Below, one piece after another: positions 23,608 to 31,224 of a stretch of DNA of 64,000 nucleotides. How positions within the stretch are numbered: the stretch's first letter is position 1; every line of letters begins with the position of its first letter. The stretch comes from a virus. The DNA lies in IMG/VR virus record IMGVR_UViG_3300027893_000003, positions 1 to 64,000 of that record; one strand, written 5' to 3'. The notes beneath the pieces were generated by a model, which worked only from the letters and a program-made list of their open reading frames with translations, was not told the origin of the DNA and ran no database searches. A program made the translations under genes and the position numbers.

Positions 23608-26578
23608 GGTTAATGAGGAGAGTAATATTTTCTCTATCAGAGAGAGAGAATACTCTTCATTAACCGAGAAAGTAAGGCAAATCTTAAAACCTGCCGAAGA
23701 ACTGGGATTTACAGTAACTGATTTTATAATTAAAGACTCAAAATTTACTTCAGGTGAGTTATTCAAAACCTTAAAGCAGAGCATGGTTATTAAATTACAG
23801 AAAGGAAACTCTGAGATAGACTTGAGTATGGCAATACCAAAACTTATTGATCGAAACTATATAATGATTAAAGGCAGGAAAAAGATTCCACAATTTCAAC
23901 TCTTTGATATTCCTATTGTTACTAGAGGAAAATCAATCAAATTGAGGACGAATGTTGCCTCAATAATGGTCTTTGACGATAGAGAACAACCTCATGTAAA
24001 GTTGAGTATTCTTGGGAAGAAAGTTCCATTTGCTTTAATAATGTTTGCTTACTATGGAATGGATGAATTGAATCAAAGATTCAAACTATCTGCTCTAGAA
24101 GTAAGTGGTAATACTATATATGATAAGTTAATGCTGGATTTAAAACTCTATTATGAAAATTCAGCTGGTTGGACACAAGATGATTTTATAAGAGAGGTCG
24201 GAGCACACTATTCACACTATAACGCAAAATCAAAGGGTGAGGATCTTGTATATGCTCTTGATCTAATACTTAAGGCTGATGTAATGTCTGCTGAATATTT
24301 CACAACTGGATCCCTAATAGAAGAATTATTCAATGCGATTGCTGGAGTAGTATATGATGATACTGATTTTAGAAATAAGAGAGTTAGATGTGCTGAATAT
24401 ATGATTTTAGCAAAAGTTTCTAAAGCTGTCTTTGATTTATGTATGTCGAATAGAACAGCAAGGCAACCAAAGTTTAATATCAATTCTTCTCAAATCCTCT
24501 CAGAGTGTAATGTGTCGGATATTGTTCAATTTGATTTTGCAATAAATCCGATTGAGGAATTGACTCGTTTATCAAGAATAAGTTTAATTGGGCCAGGTGG
24601 TTTTAATCGTGAGAACGTTCCTGAGCATTTGAGAGATATTTGTCCAAGTATGTTTGGTAGGATTTGTCCAGTGGATACTCCAGACAGGGATAATTGTGGA
24701 GTTATTCAAAATTTGATTCCAAATGTAAAATTAGATAATAATTTACGGTTTTCTGAAGAAATTTTGGATAAACAAATCATTTCAATTCCAGTTTCGATGG
24801 TTCCTTTTCTCGAGCATAATGATCAGACTAGATTACAAATGTCTGCATCTCAGATGAGACAATCAATAATGCTCAGGGAATTTGATATTCCCACAATTCA
24901 ATCTGGATGTGAGGGATTATATACAGATTTTACTCAATTTGTTAGAAGAGCAAAAAAGGATGGTGAAGTAGTATTTTTGAATCAAGAATTCTTGATTGTT
25001 AAATATGATGATAATGAAGCTGATGTCTTTGATATTGGCCTTAGGAAAATATATGTTGAGAATATGGATGGTATGAATATCTATGTAAAAGTTGGAGATA
25101 AATTTAAAGCAGGAGATATATTAGCTGAGAGCGGATTCTGTACAGATGGTAAGATAAATTTTGGTCGAAACTTATTAACTGCAGTTATGACCTATTATGG
25201 TTATAATTATGAGGACGGAATAGTTATATCTGATAGATTAGTTAAAGAAGATGTATTTACATCTGTCCATTATAGAGATTTATCGTTTACAATTCCGCCT
25301 AATAAAGTACTTCTAAGTTTAACCGAGAATGTATATAAACCACTACCTAATGTAATGGAGTCGATAGCTCCCGGAAAACCTTATGCAAAAATGAAAGAAG
25401 TTACGGCAGGATTAGACTTCTATTCAATTTTTGAAGAAGAGACACCACTCACCACTAGAAAGAGAGTTTGGATTACTGATGCAAATGTCTATGCAAATGT
25501 GTGGAATAAAGAAATACCTGAGTATAAGAAATGGATTGAAGAAAAGATCGAGAAACAACAAAAGAAGGAAAAAGATTTTCAGAAAGTCTTACATGAACAT
25601 CTTTCGGTCGAGCAAGCTAAACAATTTATTCGAGATCGAAATTTGAGCAAATTCTCTCATATTGGTAGGTATAAAGTTAAGGGGGAACCAGTTAACGGTG
25701 TAAGAGTTGAGATGTTCGGAATTTATTATCGACCAATAGAGGCTGGAGATAAAATTGCAAATAGGCATGGGAATAAAGGAGTTATTTCAAGGATAGTTCC
25801 ACATGAGAAAATGCCTCAACTTCCAGATGGTAGGAATGTTGATATTTGTATAAATCCGCTTGGGATAATCTCTAGGATGAATATTGGTCAATTATTTGAG
25901 TTACACCTATCAATGTCTTTTATTGATTTAAGGAAGAAACTTTTTGACTTGATTGATGAGGGTAGTCAAAAACAAGTTAGGAAAAGTTTACTTCACTATA
26001 TAAAAGTGATTGATAATACAGAAGGGAATTGGTATTACAAGCAATTCGAAGAACAACTGCCAAAGGTGATTAGTAAAGATTTTATTGCAGGGCTATCACT
26101 AATTCAACCTCCATTTGAATCTGTTTCAATGGAAATGGTAAAAGAGGCAATGGAGAAAACTGGAACTTCGTTTGAATACGATATCTATGATCCAATCTCA
26201 AAAGAGAAGCTTCTAAATAAAGTTGCCGCTGGTTATATCTATTTCTTTAAGATGGTGCATATTGCTGAGACAAGATTAGCCGCTAGAGGTATTGGATCAT
26301 ATGCAAAGAAAACTCTGCAACCTTTAGGAGGAAGGAAGCATCGTGGTGGTCAGAGATGTGGGGAAATGGAGACAGCATGTTTAATTGCTCACGATGGACC
26401 AATTAACCTTTCTGAATTTTTAACAACAAAATCAGATTGTATAGATTTAAAGAATAGATATATCAACGAAACAATTGAATCGGAATTTATTAAACCGAAA
26501 GATGAGGAAGATGATGTTTCAGAATCTGTGAAACTGCTTGATGCATATTTTAATGTTATTGGAGTATTGAAGGAGTGA
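23582..26578 (+). CDS. DNA-directed RNA polymerase beta subunit (phage-encoded)
   Basis: Second-largest subunit, 998 aa, single chain. Conserved blocks: GGFNRENVPEHLRDICPSMF, GRICPVDTPDRDNCGVI, GRNLLTAVMTYYGYNYEDG, GDKIANRHGNKGVISRI and PLGGRKHRGGQRCGEMET near the C-terminus. The binding and catalytic lysine regions are all present. TTG start with GGAGG at 5 nt. Bacterial beta is about 1150-1340 aa, so lineage-specific insertions are missing. No alpha or sigma homolog is visible in this window. Confidence 0.95.
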   Translation: MNILNPYFKVNEESNIFSIREREYSSLTEKVRQILKPAEELGFTVTDFIIKDSKFTSGELFKTLKQSMVIKLQKGNSEIDLSMAIPKLIDRNYIMIKGRKKIPQFQLFDIPIVTRGKSIKLRTNVASIMVFDDREQPHVKLSILGKKVPFALIMFAYYGMDELNQRFKLSALEVSGNTIYDKLMLDLKLYYENSAGWTQDDFIREVGAHYSHYNAKSKGEDLVYALDLILKADVMSAEYFTTGSLIEELFNAIAGVVYDDTDFRNKRVRCAEYMILAKVSKAVFDLCMSNRTARQPKFNINSSQILSECNVSDIVQFDFAINPIEELTRLSRISLIGPGGFNRENVPEHLRDICPSMFGRICPVDTPDRDNCGVIQNLIPNVKLDNNLRFSEEILDKQIISIPVSMVPFLEHNDQTRLQMSASQMRQSIMLREFDIPTIQSGCEGLYTDFTQFVRRAKKDGEVVFLNQEFLIVKYDDNEADVFDIGLRKIYVENMDGMNIYVKVGDKFKAGDILAESGFCTDGKINFGRNLLTAVMTYYGYNYEDGIVISDRLVKEDVFTSVHYRDLSFTIPPNKVLLSLTENVYKPLPNVMESIAPGKPYAKMKEVTAGLDFYSIFEEETPLTTRKRVWITDANVYANVWNKEIPEYKKWIEEKIEKQQKKEKDFQKVLHEHLSVEQAKQFIRDRNLSKFSHIGRYKVKGEPVNGVRVEMFGIYYRPIEAGDKIANRHGNKGVISRIVPHEKMPQLPDGRNVDICINPLGIISRMNIGQLFELHLSMSFIDLRKKLFDLIDEGSQKQVRKSLLHYIKVIDNTEGNWYYKQFEEQLPKVISKDFIAGLSLIQPPFESVSMEMVKEAMEKTGTSFEYDIYDPISKEKLLNKVAAGYIYFFKMVHIAETRLAARGIGSYAKKTLQPLGGRKHRGGQRCGEMETACLIAHDGPINLSEFLTTKSDCIDLKNRYINETIESEFIKPKDEEDDVSESVKLLDAYFNVIGVLKE

Positions 26579-26581
26579 GAT

Positions 26582-26875
26582 ATGAAGACGGGTTTAGAAA
26601 TTGCATCAGATTTAGAGAAGCAGTGGGAAGATATGAGTTTTATTGAGAAATGTATGGCTATAAGGAAATGTCCTGAGTGTGGTGAGCGACTTCTGGTTTT
26701 TCAACAACCTTCACTAAGATTGTCTTGTTCTAGTAAAAAATGTCACTATATGCTTCATGTTGAAATAAGTGACGACAATAGGGAGGTTTATCAGAAATGG
26801 GCAAAAGTAACTACATCAATGACTATCCCTCCAACATTACACCCTTTAAAGAAAACCTCTTTTTTTAAGAGATAA
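26582..26875 (+). CDS. zinc-ribbon protein, 97 aa
   Basis: EKCMAIRKCPECGERLL followed by LSCSSKKCHYML: two cysteine pairs forming a zinc ribbon. The stretch QWEDMSFIEKCMAIRKCPEC is clearly paralogous to KWEQMGYFNKCFAMRICPEC in the 28246 protein. Starts 3 nt after the beta subunit gene. Confidence 0.75.
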   Translation: MKTGLEIASDLEKQWEDMSFIEKCMAIRKCPECGERLLVFQQPSLRLSCSSKKCHYMLHVEISDDNREVYQKWAKVTTSMTIPPTLHPLKKTSFFKR

Positions 26876-26879
26876 AGAA

Positions 26880-27059
26880 ATGTGCTGTATATCAGGAGAA
26901 AAAATCAAAAAAATCAGAGATGTGTTGATGGATGTTATTGACTTTGAAGAATGTTTTGCAAATACTGAAACTGGCGAAGCAGGGTGTCTTCACTGTAATG
27001 CAGAAGTAGCTTTGAGTTATCTAACGGAGGAGAATAATGAATCAAGTTGTGAATTTTGA
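26880..27059 (+). CDS. small Cys-containing protein, 59 aa
   Basis: ATG just after the preceding gene, acidic helical chain with CC at residues 2-3, Cys25 and CLHC at 36-39. It overlaps the 27037 gene by 23 nt. Weak ribosome binding site (AAGAGAT). Function unknown. Confidence 0.55.
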   Translation: MCCISGEKIKKIRDVLMDVIDFEECFANTETGEAGCLHCNAEVALSYLTEENNESSCEF

Positions 27060-27321
27060 TGAGATGAAATTACGAAGATTCTCTAAGGAGATGAAAGAAA
27101 TTGTTGATGAAGTTGTGAAGATTGAAAGAAAATGGTGCTTGGGTATAGCATCTGTTGAATCTGCACAAGAAGATTTAATTAGGATTTTAGATCTGATTGA
27201 AAAGTTAATGGATAAAGCAGAAAGGTTAAATTTATTTGAAGGTTATGATCTTGTTAAGTTTAGACTGAATAATGCAAAGGCTAAGGTAAAACAAGCTCTT
27301 AGGGGGGAATGGGGTGAGTGA
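27037..27321 (+). CDS. hypothetical helical protein, 94 aa
   Basis: All-helical, charged, no recognised family. Strong ACGGAGGAG site. Its last codons overlap the acceptor stem of the following tRNA-like gene. Confidence 0.65.
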   Translation: MNQVVNFDEMKLRRFSKEMKEIVDEVVKIERKWCLGIASVESAQEDLIRILDLIEKLMDKAERLNLFEGYDLVKFRLNNAKAKVKQALRGEWGE

Positions 27322-27417
27322 TGGAACTTTAATACTAGTGGGCAGACATGCGTGGGTGATATTATTTCTCCACGTGGTCATAACTGACCGTGCGGGTTCG
27401 ACTCCCGCCTCACCCCG
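27311..27417 (+). tRNA. atypical type II tRNA-like gene (identity unclear)
   Basis: Eight-base-pair acceptor helix GGGGTGAG (27311-27318) / CTCACCCC (27409-27416) with discriminator G. The T arm is perfect: GCGGG TTCGACT CCCGC. A long variable arm GGTCA-TAAC-TGACC marks a Leu/Ser/Sec-type tRNA. The D-stem ATG/CAT encloses an over-long loop of about 23 nt. The anticodon stem CGTGG/CCACG encloses 14 nt instead of 7, so no anticodon can be read. CCA is not encoded. It may be a degenerate tRNA, one carrying a small insertion, or a tRNA mimic. Confidence 0.6.
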
Positions 27418-27437
27418 CATCAATTTAAAGGAATAAA

Positions 27438-27845
27438 ATGGTAAAGATTAATATTTATTCAAGGAGGCAAGTAGAGAGGTTAATTCCTTCAAATAAATCA
27501 ATCTTAATCTCCATAACAGACCCCGGCAGAAAACATCCCAATGTTTCTGAAGCATGGAGGTCACTCAAGTTACACTTTCATGATCTCGATGAAGCAAGAG
27601 ATAAAAGTGATAAACTAATTAATGAATGGCATGCAGTATCAATTCTGAACTTTCTTAGATTAACTCAACCCGAAGAAATAGTTGTTAATTGTGAAGCTGG
27701 AATTAGTCGAAGTGCAGGAGTTGCTGTCGCACTAGAGGAAATTTTAAATGAGAATAAACAAGCGTTTAAAAAGTATCCGAACCATAACAGAAGGGTTGCT
27801 TCAACGATACTTCAAACTTGGCAAAGAAGATTTAGAAAAAGTTGA
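27438..27845 (+). CDS. dual-specificity/tyrosine phosphatase-like protein, 135 aa
   Basis: Cys-based phosphatase signature CX5R: Cys85 to Arg91 in NCEAGISRSAGVA, with a candidate general acid Asp49 (HFHDLDEA). Length fits small bacterial/phage DSP-like enzymes. Substrate unknown; it could act on proteins or RNA 5' ends. It lies beside tRNA genes and overlaps the next gene by 98 nt. Confidence 0.8.
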   Translation: MVKINIYSRRQVERLIPSNKSILISITDPGRKHPNVSEAWRSLKLHFHDLDEARDKSDKLINEWHAVSILNFLRLTQPEEIVVNCEAGISRSAGVAVALEEILNENKQAFKKYPNHNRRVASTILQTWQRRFRKS

Positions 27846-28026
27846 TATAGAGAATCTCGATGATCCGTGCTTCGGATGTCTTATACTTTCCATTTGTAGT
27901 ACCGAGTGTGCCGATAAGGCAACCCACAAAATTCTAGATTATCTTAATAGACCTGATGTAGATCCAAATAGTTGTGCTTTTGCGGTTACACAGAATACGG
28001 TAACAAAGGAGTTGAAGATAAGATGA
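27748..28026 (+). CDS. CX2CX5CX3C mini-protein, 92 aa
   Basis: CFGCLILSICSTEC at residues 41-54 has the CX2CX5CX3C spacing shared by several small proteins in the window. The start is placed at an ATG with GAGG about 9 nt upstream, inside the phosphatase gene; the unusually long overlap leaves some doubt about the exact start. Confidence 0.65.
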   Translation: MRINKRLKSIRTITEGLLQRYFKLGKEDLEKVDIENLDDPCFGCLILSICSTECADKATHKILDYLNRPDVDPNSCAFAVTQNTVTKELKIR

Positions 28027-28280
28027 AATTACATTGCTTTTATCGTTGTAGATTTTGTCAGGCTAATTTTCCTGACGTAATTGAGACAAATGAACCACTT
28101 GAATCTGTACTGATGTATTTATCCAGTTATAACTTCATATACAGACCCCATGATTGTGAAAAGGGACCTAGTGATCTTGCTAAAAAAATGAAAGGGGTAG
28201 TCGGAGTTGCTGACCTAACTGGATTTAGAGTAGCTGAGGAAGAAGATGCCGAATCCATTCATTCCAATAACAAAGGTTGA
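28023..28280 (+). CDS. small Cys-containing protein, 85 aa
   Basis: Begins MKLHCFYRCRFCQANF, with a CxxC knuckle and a later His-Asp-Cys; possibly zinc binding. ATG overlaps the previous stop (ATGA). It overlaps the next gene by 35 nt. Not recognised. Confidence 0.6.
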   Translation: MKLHCFYRCRFCQANFPDVIETNEPLESVLMYLSSYNFIYRPHDCEKGPSDLAKKMKGVVGVADLTGFRVAEEEDAESIHSNNKG

Positions 28281-28839
28281 AGATAAATGGAAATCAAAAC
28301 CATATTCTCATAGAGCAATCAATGTGTTTATTTGCCCTTTCTGTGGTTGGGATTTAAAAATAAGTGGCATACAACAGTCAAGCGATTTCTCTTATACTAG
28401 TAATAAAAAAGTGAAGTGGGCACATATTATTTTGAGATGTGGAAAACCAGAAATCTGTAAATTCGAAGTAAAAATTTACTTCAGAAGATGGAAAGAAAGC
28501 TACAAATCTAGCCCTAGACCTATGAATAATCTCCAAAAGTATAAAGTTCACAAAAACGTTAGAACAAATATTGAAAATAAGTGGGAGCAGATGGGTTATT
28601 TTAATAAATGTTTTGCGATGAGGATATGTCCTGAGTGTGGAGAGAGACTTATCGCTAGTTTGTTCAATTCTGGATTAAACAGAATACCTCAACTTAAACT
28701 TGAGTGTGCAGGTCGTTTTAATTATTCCAATTTTGATGATCTCAGAAAAGCAAAAATGGCATGTGAATATGTGACAACTGCAATTATTAGCCTTGAAACT
28801 TGTGGTCTTATCTATGCAAGGCTAATGCCACACATTTAG
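28246..28839 (+). CDS. double zinc-ribbon protein, 197 aa
   Basis: First zinc ribbon: ICPFCGW (28-35) with later Cys65 and Cys71. Second: RICPECGERL (about 126-135) with a later Cys. The second half is paralogous to the 26582 protein. Probably nucleic-acid or protein binding; function unknown. The stop lies just before tRNA-Trp. Confidence 0.7.
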   Translation: MPNPFIPITKVEDKWKSKPYSHRAINVFICPFCGWDLKISGIQQSSDFSYTSNKKVKWAHIILRCGKPEICKFEVKIYFRRWKESYKSSPRPMNNLQKYKVHKNVRTNIENKWEQMGYFNKCFAMRICPECGERLIASLFNSGLNRIPQLKLECAGRFNYSNFDDLRKAKMACEYVTTAIISLETCGLIYARLMPHI

Positions 28840-28840
28840 T

Positions 28841-28917
28841 GCGCACGTAGCTCAATTGCGAAGAGCACAGGTCTCCAAAACCTGCGGTTGGGGGTTCGAG
28901 TCCCTCCGTGCGTGCCA
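28841..28917 (+). tRNA. tRNA-Trp (CCA)
   Basis: Complete cloverleaf: acceptor GCGCACG/CGTGCGT, anticodon stem CAGGT/ACCTG with loop CTCCAAA (anticodon CCA), T arm GGGGG TTCGAGT CCCTC, discriminator G and an encoded CCA end. Confidence 0.95.
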
Positions 28918-28921
28918 AATA

Positions 28922-28996
28922 CACTACGTGGCCAAGAGGTTAAGGCAACGGATTGCAAATCCGTGATCCCTGGTTCGAATCCAGGCGTAGTGTCCA
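28922..28996 (+). tRNA. tRNA-Cys (GCA)
   Basis: Acceptor CACTACG/CGTAGTG, anticodon arm CGGAT-TGCAA-ATCCG (anticodon GCA), T arm CCTGG TTCGAAT CCAGG, discriminator U73 (the Cys identity base) and an encoded CCA. Four nt downstream of tRNA-Trp. Confidence 0.95.
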
Positions 28997-29008
28997 AAGG
29001 ATGACAAA

Positions 29009-29194
29009 ATGATACCTTCATTTTTAAGAGTAAGAATTAAATTCTTTTGGACGATATTAAAGAAAGAAGTAAAATTAAGCTTCTGTTCTAGTTGTTTAAT
29101 AAAGATGTGGAAAATTAGAAGATGGGTTGGAACAGAAGAGAGACCGAGGTTAGTATATCAATGTCCAATTTGTGAAACCATTAGTTATACCTAA
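29009..29194 (+). CDS. small basic zinc-finger-like protein, 61 aa
   Basis: Hydrophobic/basic N-terminus, then FCSSC (25-29) and QCPICE (51-56), a four-Cys zinc site. AAAGGATG site upstream. Function unknown; it sits between tRNA-Cys and the HNH nuclease. Confidence 0.6.
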   Translation: MIPSFLRVRIKFFWTILKKEVKLSFCSSCLIKMWKIRRWVGTEERPRLVYQCPICETISYT

Positions 29195-29208
29195 AGGAGG
29201 TAAGGGTT

Positions 29209-29745
29209 ATGGAACGTGTGCTGCTGCTTAACGCCGACTACACTTACTTGTGTACTCTTCGTTGGCGAAGGGCGGTATGCCTAATGATTCAAAACAAAGT
29301 AGAAGTTTTGAAGTACGGTGACCGCCAAATTGCCAACGTTGGGCGAACTATTGTTATTACTCTTCCTCTGATTCTGCGACTGCTAAAATTGGTTCGCTCG
29401 ATTTACAAGAACAAAGTCCCTTTTAGACCAAAGAATGTGTTGATTAGGGATAATTGGACTTGTCAATACTGCGGTAGCACAGACAGAGGAAATTTAACAA
29501 TAGATCACATGATCCCAAAATCTCGTGGAGGTCAAAACAATTTTGATAACTGTCTAACTTCTTGTAAAGACTGTAATAACAAGAAGGGGGACAGATCTCC
29601 AAGAGAGGCAAATATATATCCAAAGAAGCAACCATATCAACCAACTATTTCTGAATTTCTTACGTTAAGAATGAAGGAATATGGAATTCATGACTTACTT
29701 AAGGAGATATGGCGTGAGTGCTCGAAAATGGAAAGCGATGCATGA
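29209..29745 (+). CDS. HNH endonuclease, 178 aa
   Basis: Central HNH core: DNWTCQYCGS (CxxC), LTIDHMIPKSRGG (catalytic His), then DNCLTSCKDCNNKKGDR (Asn and second CxxC). The N-terminus LLLNADYTYL...RRAVCLM is the usual lead-in of the bacterial HNH family. Probably a free-standing homing-type or accessory nuclease. AAGGAGG at 6-7 nt. It lies in the tRNA cluster, a common site for mobile nucleases. Confidence 0.88.
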   Translation: MERVLLLNADYTYLCTLRWRRAVCLMIQNKVEVLKYGDRQIANVGRTIVITLPLILRLLKLVRSIYKNKVPFRPKNVLIRDNWTCQYCGSTDRGNLTIDHMIPKSRGGQNNFDNCLTSCKDCNNKKGDRSPREANIYPKKQPYQPTISEFLTLRMKEYGIHDLLKEIWRECSKMESDA

Positions 29746-29860
29746 ACTAAGTTGGTTGGGCAGACTACTTAGGAAATTAGAACTTTCACTTACGGGCCAT
29801 TATACATATTGTGATCGCTGTAAGAGGTTCAGTCCTCAGTGGTATTGTCCATATTGCTAA
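29714..29860 (+). CDS. small zinc-ribbon protein, about 48 aa
   Basis: GTG start with AAGGAG 7 nt upstream, overlapping the HNH gene end. The C-terminal half reads YCDRCKRFSPQWYCPYC then stop, two CxxC knuckles forming a compact zinc ribbon. Function unknown. Confidence 0.6.
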   Translation: MSARKWKAMHELSWLGRLLRKLELSLTGHYTYCDRCKRFSPQWYCPYC

Positions 29861-29864
29861 CATC

Positions 29865-29930
29865 TTGGCCAGGCGTGACCCAGCACGTCCGGGAGCTCTG
29901 TCTGGGTAATGCAACTCCCGGCCAATTTTT
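29865..29930 (+). ncRNA. candidate pseudoknotted RNA with T-tract
   Basis: CCCAG (29878-29882) pairs with CTGGG (29902-29906), while CGGGAG (29890-29895) pairs with CTCCCG (29915-29920): an H-type pseudoknot. TTGGCC (29865-29870) can also pair with GGCCAA (29920-29925), competing at its inner base. TTTTT follows. It could be a small RNA, a regulatory leader of the 29945 gene, or simply a terminator. No known riboswitch is recognised. Confidence 0.5.
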
Positions 29931-29944
29931 CTAAGGAGAAATAT

Positions 29945-30121
29945 GTGAATAAAATAGCAGAAGCAAGAAAGACAATAAGAGATGCTCTTAAAAAAGATGA
30001 GGGTCTTAAAATTGCATACGTTAGCAATGTTGCGATGCTTCTTCATGATCGGTATGGAATAACTGATTATGATACTCGAAATAAAGCAGCTGAAGACATT
30101 TTAGATTTAATTTTTAACTGA
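29945..30121 (+). CDS. small hypothetical protein, 58 aa
   Basis: GTG start with AAGGAG at 6 nt; an upstream in-frame ATG at 29909 would lie inside the structured RNA and is unlikely. Helical, charged (KIAEARKTIRDALKKDEG), not recognised. Confidence 0.6.
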   Translation: MNKIAEARKTIRDALKKDEGLKIAYVSNVAMLLHDRYGITDYDTRNKAAEDILDLIFN

Positions 30122-30128
30122 GGCGCCT

Positions 30129-30259
30129 CCTTGCCATGCTTGTTAGAGGCCAGTGAAAAAGTCTGGGGAAGGAGTATCCTGCTAGGTGGGAATTGGTACC
30201 CCCCACTGACCGAGAGATAAAACGGATGAACCGGCAGGTTGCTGACAAGCTAGGCAAGG
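30129..30259 (+). ncRNA. candidate structured non-coding RNA, about 130 nt
   Basis: A long-range helix closes the element: CCTTGCC (30129-30135) with GGCAAGG (30253-30259), then after a 2x2 internal loop GCTTGTTAG (30138-30146) with CTGACAAGC (30242-30250). That is 16 pairs around 95 nt. Inside are CAGTG/CACTG (30151/30204), AGGA/TCCT and CCG/CGG helices. Local GC is above the surroundings. No convincing coding use: the open frame here starts from a TTG without a binding site. No known RNA family recognised. Confidence 0.6.
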
Positions 30260-30279
30260 TCCCTATAAGAGAGGATATT

Positions 30280-30798
30280 ATGAATATTGAAGAGTGGTAT
30301 AAATTAGCCGAAAGGGGAACTTCTGGGGATATGGTTTATGATATCCTTAGAGACTGGAAAAATGAAGTTAGTCAGATACAACAATGGATAAACGATCTTC
30401 AGTCTGGAATGTATGTTAATTGTGTATATTGTGGTCATAGGTATGGGCCGAAGGATGAAGTACCTGTTTCTATGGCAGAAGTTTTAAAACAACATATTGA
30501 GATATGCCCAAAACATCCAATGAGTAAATTGAAGAAAGAATTGGATATTCTTAAACAGTATCTGACGGATACTAGTGAAGACATGGAGTGTCTTGAAAGG
30601 TGTGATTCTTATGGGCATGAGGAAGATTGTCCAGTAGCAAATCCTATGGCAGCTTTTCGGAAATTGAGGAACAGAAATAAAGCACTAGAAGATGTCTTAA
30701 GAAGTTTGGATGAACATGGTGTAAACTGCCCGAAATGTGAGATAGATATATTGAATCATAAGAAGCTAGTTTCGGACTGGAAGAATGCAGTAGAATAA
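30280..30798 (+). CDS. multi-cysteine zinc-finger protein, 172 aa
   Basis: ATG 30280 with AGAGG at 6 nt. CVYCGHRYGPKD ... HIEICPKHP (C2H2-like), a Cys/His cluster CLERCDSYGHEEDC and a final CPKCEID knuckle, separated by helices. Not recognised. Ends where tRNA-His begins. Confidence 0.7.
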   Translation: MNIEEWYKLAERGTSGDMVYDILRDWKNEVSQIQQWINDLQSGMYVNCVYCGHRYGPKDEVPVSMAEVLKQHIEICPKHPMSKLKKELDILKQYLTDTSEDMECLERCDSYGHEEDCPVANPMAAFRKLRNRNKALEDVLRSLDEHGVNCPKCEIDILNHKKLVSDWKNAVE

Positions 30799-30878
30799 GT
30801 GTCGGTGGCCCGAATTGGATAAGGGCGCAGGGTTGTGGCCCCTGTTGAGCGTGGGTTCGATTCCCACCCGACACCCCA
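30799..30878 (+). tRNA. tRNA-His (GTG)
   Basis: Acceptor GTGTCGG/CCGACAC, anticodon stem CAGGG/CCCTG with loop TTGTGGC (anticodon GTG), T arm GTGGG TTCGATT CCCAC, discriminator C73 as expected for His, encoded CCA. The base before position 1 is A, so the G-1 identity base is not encoded and would need addition. Confidence 0.93.
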
Positions 30879-30891
30879 GAAAAGGAAGTCA

Positions 30892-31224
30892 ATGATAGAG
30901 AAAGAGCCTCATATAGATATTTTTCGTGATAATCTAAACAATGCACATACAGTAAAAGTTATAAATATTATTGTAGCAATAAATGGCGAAGGAAAATTAG
31001 TTCATAATCATATGGAACATCCACATCCAGTTACAAGACCTATGCTTATGAAGATCTTGAGAAATTTACTAGAGCAAGTTGAGAAGGATTATGAAAATAT
31101 AAAAAGTATGTCAAATCTGGAAAATGCAGAAAGATTGCTCAACATTATGAGTGGACCAGCCCATAACAGTAAACCAAATATCGGGAGTGAACCAACTTTG
31201 AAAAGAAAAACCAGTCAGTTTTAG
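30892..31224 (+). CDS. hypothetical protein ending inside the repeat array, 110 aa
   Basis: ATG with AAAGGAAG upstream; helical, not recognised. The last 25 codons (from about 31150) are built from the first four units of the 18-bp repeat array (MSGPAHNSKP...), so the array has extended into, or co-opted, the 3' end of the gene. Confidence 0.6.
   Translation: MIEKEPHIDIFRDNLNNAHTVKVINIIVAINGEGKLVHNHMEHPHPVTRPMLMKILRNLLEQVEKDYENIKSMSNLENAERLLNIMSGPAHNSKPNIGSEPTLKRKTSQF

Noticed and set aside
27311-27417. Selenocysteine tRNA
   Set aside because: The 8-bp acceptor and long variable arm fit, but there is no UCA anticodon and the loop is 14 nt.
29780-29850. tRNA-like stretch with GAGG-TTCAGTC-CTC
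   Set aside because: No acceptor pairing. The region is the coding end of the 29714 zinc-ribbon gene.
30193-30279. N-terminal extension of the 30280 gene
   Set aside because: It starts with a TTG without a binding site and lies on the structured RNA.
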